DNA from: Bdellovibrio sp. 28-41-41
GTDB lineage: Bacteria; Bdellovibrionota; Bdellovibrionia; Bdellovibrionales; Bdellovibrionaceae
Length of the DNA: 64,000 nucleotides
NCBI GenBank assembly: GCA_002256935.1
Contig: NCGL01000003.1
Span: 1-64,000 of the forward strand
Reading direction: 5' to 3'
In this document: piece by piece, positions 59,801 through 64,000 of the stretch
Layout of the letters: every line of letters begins with the position of its first letter
How positions within the stretch are numbered: the stretch's first letter is position 1
Notes under the pieces: generated by a model
What the model was told of the DNA's origin: nothing
Seen by the model: the letters and a program-made list of their open reading frames with translations, nothing else
The model's database searches: none
Position numbers and translations under genes: made by a program

Positions 59801-60226
59801 TTACGGTACCTTACTTTTTAACTTGAAATTGAATGTTTCAGTTTTCTGATTAGTCTCTAAGTTAATTTCAAATTCGGCGTCTTTTTTAACGTCCACGGGG
59901 TCATTGACTACAAAATAGTTGTCATAACGATCTGTTTTCAAAACCTTTCCTGGATAAGGATTTAGGCGACGGACAGTCAGTTTAAGTTTGGAAAAATCAA
60001 TCTTGGCTTCTTCTTTTCCTACAACGAAAATTCGAGTTGGACTTCCCACTGAAAAGTGGACAGTTAAGAATTGGCCTTCTCGGCGCATTTCATCTTGGTA
60101 TTCACGGTAGGGAATAGATTCTGGAGGCTTGGCCGGGGCAATGATGGACCAAAATACCACAGCAATGATGGTGATAAAAATCAGGGTATCCATTAGTCGG
60201 TTAGAAATCTTATCCATGAAATTCAT
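59801..60226 (-). CDS. Membrane-anchored protein of unknown function
   Basis: A 141-residue protein: one N-terminal membrane segment (about 12-30), then a periplasmic beta-rich domain without recognised motif (VHFSVGSPTRIFVVGKEE, then TVRRLNPYPGKVLK). AAGGAGC-type site before ATG 60226. It is second in the operon that starts with the CBS gene 60254. Confidence 0.65.
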   Translation of the reverse strand: MNFMDKISNRLMDTLIFITIIAVVFWSIIAPAKPPESIPYREYQDEMRREGQFLTVHFSVGSPTRIFVVGKEEAKIDFSKLKLTVRRLNPYPGKVLKTDRYDNYFVVNDPVDVKKDAEFEINLETNQKTETFNFKLKSKVP

Positions 60227-60253
60227 TTTGGCCTCGCTCCTTGTTTTTATTCG

Positions 60254-60682
60254 TTAACTTTTAAGCCTTGTTTCAAGCAAATCCGCTATGGCTCTGCAGG
60301 CATCTACCTGAGTAAAAATTCCAACTAACTTGCCATTGTCCACAATAAGAGCCGATCCTAGTAGATGATCCGCCATATGTCTTACAACATCACTCAGCAA
60401 AGCATCCGGAGTCGTCGAATACGGCTCGGGAGAACAGGCATCTTCCGCTCTAATTTTTTCTGAATTGGATTCCACAAACTGCAAAACTAAATCTATATCG
60501 CGATCAGTAAGTATACCGATAAGAGACCCATTTTTAGTAACCGGCAAATGTCGGATATGGATCTTTTTCATCAGGTCTTTGGCTTGGGCAATCGTTTGGT
60601 CATGAGCTATCGTCTTAGGAAGGAAAGTCATATACTTTTGAATTTGGGGTATTGATTTCAAGGTTGTCTCCGTTTTTATCAA
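60254..60682 (-). CDS. CBS-pair protein (paralogue of 56330)
   Basis: A 142-residue CBS-pair protein: QKYMTFLPKTIAHDQTI with RHLPVTKNGSLIGILTDRDI, then LGSALIVDNGKLVGIFTQVDA. It matches the 56330 product along its length. It is the first gene of an operon (60682 to 58380) that starts from a sigma-54 promoter divergent from the regulator gene. Confidence 0.85.
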   Translation of the reverse strand: MIKTETTLKSIPQIQKYMTFLPKTIAHDQTIAQAKDLMKKIHIRHLPVTKNGSLIGILTDRDIDLVLQFVESNSEKIRAEDACSPEPYSTTPDALLSDVVRHMADHLLGSALIVDNGKLVGIFTQVDACRAIADLLETRLKS

Positions 60683-60709
60683 ATACTTTAGTTTCCATTA
60701 GAGTCTATT

Positions 60710-60725
60710 CGCAATAGCCCAGCCA
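60710..60725 (-). promoter_or_regulatory. Sigma-54 promoter of the CBS/lactate operon
   Basis: The minus strand reads TGGCTG-GGCTA-TTGCG with correct spacing. A start near 60698 leads the CBS gene. Confidence 0.7.
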
Positions 60726-60766
60726 AGCCACTGAAGACCCTATATTCATTTTGACATAACAGGATG

Positions 60767-60810
60767 GGACAAATTGGCGCATCGAGCGTGAAAGGCAGGA
60801 CAAGTTGTCT
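60767..60810. promoter_or_regulatory. Enhancer palindrome pair beside the regulator gene
   Basis: GGACA-AAT-TGGCG (60767-60779, partial) and GGACA-AGT-TGTCT (60798-60810), with centres 31 bases apart (three turns). They lie between the CBS operon promoter and the regulator gene. This would allow autoregulation. Confidence 0.65.
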
Positions 60811-60871
60811 TGCTTTAAGTTTTGGAATAAAACTATCTCAAGTGAGTTTCCCTTACAGCGTAGGTCGATTT

Positions 60872-60887
60872 TGGCACTAATGTTGAT
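60872..60887 (+). promoter_or_regulatory. Weak sigma-54-like element before the regulator gene
   Basis: TGGCAC-TAATG-TTGAT has a full -24 box but GA instead of GC at -12. Low basal activity is possible, or the regulator is read from another promoter. Confidence 0.4.
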
Positions 60888-60920
60888 ATACACACAGGAA
60901 ACTTCAGATTTAGGAAAAAT

Positions 60921-62324
60921 ATGTCCAACCAAATAAAAGTAGCCATAGTGGATGATGATAAAGACATGGGTCATGTCGTTGCGGAACTTCTTTCAGACGA
61001 AGGTTATTTAGTTTCGCAATACACTTCGGCAGCTGAGGCGTTGGTAAAATTTAAAACTGACCTACCTCACATACTTATTACCGATCACAAGATGAAAGAA
61101 ATTGATGGGCTGATGTTTCTTAAAAAGATTCAGACTGATCATCCTGCTATCGTTTCCATAATGATGACGGCCTTTGGTTCCATCGAAACGGCCATCGAAG
61201 CTATGAAATTAGGCGCCTACCAATATATCATTAAGCCTTTTAAAAATGAGGAAATGAAACTTCTGGTTAAAAGAGCCAGCGAACGGGTCTCTCTTAAACA
61301 AGAAAATGCAACGTTAAAGAAAGAACTCAACAAGACGTTCACCCTAGATTCCATCGTAGGTAAAAGTCCCGCCATTACTGCCGTATTTGAACTAGTCAAA
61401 GTGGTCGCGCCCGCTTCAGCGAGCGTTCTAATTTCCGGAGAAAGTGGTTCTGGAAAAGAACTCGTGGCGCGTGCTTTACATAGCTCAAGTCCAAGAAAAA
61501 ACAAACCGTTCATCGCTATTAATTGCACCGCTATTCCTGAGCATCTTTTAGAAAGCGAACTATTTGGTCACGTAAAAGGTTCATTCACCGGAGCCATCGC
61601 TGATAAGAAAGGTCTTTTTGAAGAAGCTAATCATGGTACATTATTTCTGGACGAAATTGGTGATATGAGTCTGCAGTTACAGGCTAAATTGCTAAGGGTT
61701 CTGCAAGACCGTCAAATTCGAGCCGTTGGCAGCAACACTCTAAAAGACATCGATGTTCGAATCATTGCGGCTACTCACCGAGATTTAAAAATAATGGCAA
61801 AAGATGGAAAGTTTCGCGAAGACTTATTTTACAGACTGAATGTCGTACCTATCCGCGTTCCTCCGTTGCGTGAACGCATCGAAGATATTCCAATTTTAGT
61901 GGACACCTTTATTAAAAAATTCGCAGCCAGAAACGGTTCTGCCGTTTATGCGGCCACCCCAGAAGCAATGAGTGTATTGATGGCTCATCCTTGGCCAGGG
62001 AATGTTCGTGAGTTAGAAAATGTTATCGAACGCGCGATTGTATTAAGCCCAGGAAAATTAATTGAAAAAAATGTAGTCCTAGGCAGCGCGCTTGAAGAAG
62101 CTCAGCAAAACATTGAACAGCTTCATGCCGATCGTCCGACGTTAGAGAAATTGGAAGAACGTTACATCAAATTAGTCATGAGTGAAGTAAAACACAGAAA
62201 GGATGAAGCAGCTCAGATTTTAGGAATAAGTCGCAGAACCCTTTACAGAAAAGAACGCACGTATGGAATGGTTTCGGATGAAACTCCTGAACCACCGGAA
62301 GATTCAAATGACAAAGCCAACTGA
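60921..62324 (+). CDS. NtrC-family sigma-54 activator (stress island regulator)
   Basis: A 467-residue response regulator: receiver with acidic pocket VDDDKD (10-15), phospho-acceptor Asp55 and Lys105, sigma-54 AAA+ domain with Walker A GESGSGKE and GSFTGA loop, Walker B FLDEIGDM, and a C-terminal Fis-type helix-turn-helix (DEAAQILGISRRTLYRK). It is the only such activator in the region of many sigma-54 promoters and is next to enhancer palindromes. I infer that it binds the AGACA-N3-TGTCT sites. The kinase gene overlaps its end. Confidence 0.92.
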   Translation: MSNQIKVAIVDDDKDMGHVVAELLSDEGYLVSQYTSAAEALVKFKTDLPHILITDHKMKEIDGLMFLKKIQTDHPAIVSIMMTAFGSIETAIEAMKLGAYQYIIKPFKNEEMKLLVKRASERVSLKQENATLKKELNKTFTLDSIVGKSPAITAVFELVKVVAPASASVLISGESGSGKELVARALHSSSPRKNKPFIAINCTAIPEHLLESELFGHVKGSFTGAIADKKGLFEEANHGTLFLDEIGDMSLQLQAKLLRVLQDRQIRAVGSNTLKDIDVRIIAATHRDLKIMAKDGKFREDLFYRLNVVPIRVPPLRERIEDIPILVDTFIKKFAARNGSAVYAATPEAMSVLMAHPWPGNVRELENVIERAIVLSPGKLIEKNVVLGSALEEAQQNIEQLHADRPTLEKLEERYIKLVMSEVKHRKDEAAQILGISRRTLYRKERTYGMVSDETPEPPEDSNDKAN

Positions 62325-63456
62325 AGGTTTATCTGGTAAAGATTATCTCCATTTAAAGTCGGCCATTGACGAGGCCGCGATCGTTGCTATCACGGACAAA
62401 AGTGGAAAAATAACGTACGTAAACAAAAAATTTTGTGCGATATCTAAATACTCGGAAGCAGAACTTATCGGTAATACTCACCGAATTATTAATTCTAATC
62501 ACCATCCAAAAGATTTCTTTATCGAAATGTGGAAGACCATTTCTAAAGGAATTACCTGGGAAGGTGAAATTCAAAACCGTGCTAAAGATGGCTCATATTA
62601 CTGGGTCAACACCACTATCGTTCCGTTTATGGATAGCGAAGGAAACCCGGAACAGTATGTTTCCGTACGATATGAAATCACCGAGAGAAAACTTGCTGAA
62701 GAACAATTAAAAATATATTCAAAAAAACTAGAGATCAGCAATCAAGAACTTCAAGATTTTGCTTCTGTGGCTGCACATGATTTGCAGGAACCACTTCGAA
62801 AAATTCAGACCTTTTCAGACCGAGCCAAAATAAAATCCAAAGACATTATCCCTAGCGAAGCTTATGACTATTTGGAACGCGTCCAAGCCTCGGCAAAACG
62901 GATGCAAGTACTAATTAATGACTTGTTAACCTATTCACGGGTTACGACTAAAGCTAATCCGTTTTCAGAAGTATCATTAAATAAAATAGTCAGCAAAGTG
63001 AAGTCGGATTTAGAACTACGTATCGAGCAATCCGGTGGATCACTTATCATGGATGATCTTCCTAATATCGATGCCGATCCAACTCAAATGTATCAACTGT
63101 TTCAAAATTTAATAAGTAACGCGCTGAAATTTCATAAGCCAGATACGAAACCGGTTGTAACTATATCGGCGAATATCATTGAAAATTCGGTCATCAACAA
63201 ACACGGCAAAACCTGCGAAATCAGCGTTGCCGACAATGGAATAGGTTTTGATCAAAAATATGTTGATAGAATATTTACCATCTTCCAACGACTTCATGGT
63301 CGTCACGAATACGAAGGCACTGGCATTGGTTTAGCTGTCTGTAGAAAGATCATTGATCGCCACGGTGGCCATATCACCGCAAATTCGCAACCGGATCATG
63401 GGGCCACGTTTGTAATTTTATTGCCCGTAAAACAAAGCAGGGAGCTTCCAGTATGA
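62308..63456 (+). CDS. PAS-domain histidine kinase
   Basis: A 382-residue soluble kinase: one PAS domain (about 20-130, AIVAITDKSGKITYVNKKF and the FEIQNRAKDGSYYWV-type segment) with a PAC end, phospho-acceptor helix (VAAHDLQEPLRKIQTFSD, His near 159), and an ATPase domain ending GTGIGLAVCRKI. No membrane spans. ATG 62308 is used, with a GGAAG site; it overlaps the regulator gene. PAS suggests a cytoplasmic redox, oxygen or energy signal, which is inference. Confidence 0.9.
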   Translation: MTKPTEGLSGKDYLHLKSAIDEAAIVAITDKSGKITYVNKKFCAISKYSEAELIGNTHRIINSNHHPKDFFIEMWKTISKGITWEGEIQNRAKDGSYYWVNTTIVPFMDSEGNPEQYVSVRYEITERKLAEEQLKIYSKKLEISNQELQDFASVAAHDLQEPLRKIQTFSDRAKIKSKDIIPSEAYDYLERVQASAKRMQVLINDLLTYSRVTTKANPFSEVSLNKIVSKVKSDLELRIEQSGGSLIMDDLPNIDADPTQMYQLFQNLISNALKFHKPDTKPVVTISANIIENSVINKHGKTCEISVADNGIGFDQKYVDRIFTIFQRLHGRHEYEGTGIGLAVCRKIIDRHGGHITANSQPDHGATFVILLPVKQSRELPV

Positions 63457-63920
63457 AAGACCGAGGTTCAATACCAATTCTAATCGCCGATGATGATTTA
63501 GATGATTGCGAAATGATTCGTGAAGCGTTCGCTGAAAGCCGCCTTCTTAATGAATTACATTTTGTACATGATGGCGAAGCACTAATTAAAAACTTGCATG
63601 ATCGATGGAAGCAATCCGAGAACGGAAAAAATTTGATGCCCGGTTTGATATTGCTTGATTTAAACATGCCTAAAATGGACGGACGCGAAGTCCTTGTCGA
63701 ATTAAAAAAACACTCACATTTATCCCAAATACCCGTGATTGTGCTTACCACCTCACAGGTCGAAGAGGATATTGCGAGATCCTATAATTTAGGAGCAAAT
63801 TCGTTTATAACAAAACCGGTCGAGTTTCAATCTTTAGTGCACGTTATGAAAGACATCGGCCGATATTGGTTTGAAATCGTTGCGCTACCAAATAGCGGCA
63901 GTCGCAAGGCAAAAACATGA
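63453..63920 (+). CDS. Single-domain response regulator (Rcp1/CheY-like)
   Basis: A 155-residue stand-alone receiver: ADDDLDD acidic pocket (about 10-16), phospho-acceptor Asp in LILLDLNMPKMDGR (about 72), Thr in VLTTSQ and Lys in ITKPVEF. It resembles the cyanobacterial Rcp1 type, which pairs with PAS or phytochrome kinases. ATGA overlap with the kinase. Confidence 0.88.
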   Translation: MKDRGSIPILIADDDLDDCEMIREAFAESRLLNELHFVHDGEALIKNLHDRWKQSENGKNLMPGLILLDLNMPKMDGREVLVELKKHSHLSQIPVIVLTTSQVEEDIARSYNLGANSFITKPVEFQSLVHVMKDIGRYWFEIVALPNSGSRKAKT

Positions 63921-64000
63921 CCGAGTTTAATATACTTTTAATCGATGATGACGAAGATGATTATTTGCATATTCGGGATTTGCTTAGCGATGTCATCTCG
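63917..64000 (+). CDS. Second response-regulator gene, cut by the window end
   Basis: The first 28 residues (MTEFNILLIDDDEDDYLHI) show a receiver domain start with the acidic pocket DDDEDD. ATG 63917 overlaps the previous stop (ATGA). The remainder is outside the window; it could be a receiver alone or a larger hybrid. Confidence 0.75.
   Translation, partial: MTEFNILLIDDDEDDYLHIRDLLSDVIS

Noticed and set aside
1..64000. tRNA, rRNA or CRISPR arrays
   Set aside because: No cloverleaf with conserved T-arm, no rRNA-like stretch, and no regularly spaced repeats were found on either strand by eye.

Overview
The window looks like part of the chromosome of a predatory-type deltaproteobacterium (Bdellovibrionota). 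It has about 40% G+C, a TIGR02147-type protein at 35966-36784 of the kind abundant in Bdellovibrio, and many sigma-54 and two-component genes. This assignment is inference; there is no rRNA or tRNA in the window to anchor it.

Region A (1 to about 34.2 kb) is an integrative and conjugative element or its remnant. Its left end is not visible. It carries small zinc-ribbon and structured-leader genes (1-2.0 kb). A complete type II CBASS anti-phage operon follows on the minus strand (6721 to 2030: SAVED effector, CD-NTase, E2-E1 Cap2, JAMM protease Cap3). Next is a minus-strand operon (12516 to 6986) with a stand-alone YcaO enzyme, a short secreted peptide, an orphan oligopeptide-binding protein, a histidine kinase and an NtrC-type regulator, preceded by a near-perfect sigma-54 promoter. 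Then come a YHYH protein and a ComEC-like metallo-hydrolase (13.0-14.7 kb). An XRE repressor sits divergent from an Hsp70 / J-like membrane protein / AAA+ ATPase operon (14.7-20.3 kb). A conjugative type IV secretion operon (20.6-31.3 kb) contains VirB2, B3, B4, B5, B6, B8, B9, B10 and VirD4 homologues plus a replication-relaxation-like protein, but no VirB11. A large nested inverted repeat (31380-31480, oriT candidate), a small basic DNA-binding-type protein, an excisionase and a tyrosine integrase (32.0-33.4 kb) follow. A HEPN/MNT toxin-antitoxin pair lies just beyond.

Region B (34.3-37.6 kb) reads as ordinary host chromosome: a secreted matrixin-like protease, a small secreted protein, the TIGR02147 protein and an RluA-type pseudouridine synthase.

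Region C (37.9-64 kb) is a stress/energy-limitation island. It holds universal stress protein, flavodoxin-like protein, BON-domain protein, phosphoribosyltransferase, alcohol dehydrogenase, two P-loop kinase-like proteins, copper P-type ATPase, a MacB/LolCD-like exporter, PfkB sugar kinase, K+ channel, CoA-transferase, four CBS proteins, BaeRF-like protein, D-lactate dehydrogenase, and a two-component cluster with an NtrC-type regulator at 60921-62324. Most transcription units here start with a recognisable sigma-54 -24/-12 element. Five divergent promoter pairs share a palindrome of the form AGACA-N3-TGTCT between them. I read this as one sigma-54/enhancer-binding-protein regulon, similar in gene content to the mycobacterial DosR dormancy regulon but controlled by unrelated machinery. 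The island also carries decaying genes (MgtA-type ATPase, beta-CASP nuclease, esterase and YiiX-like remnants).
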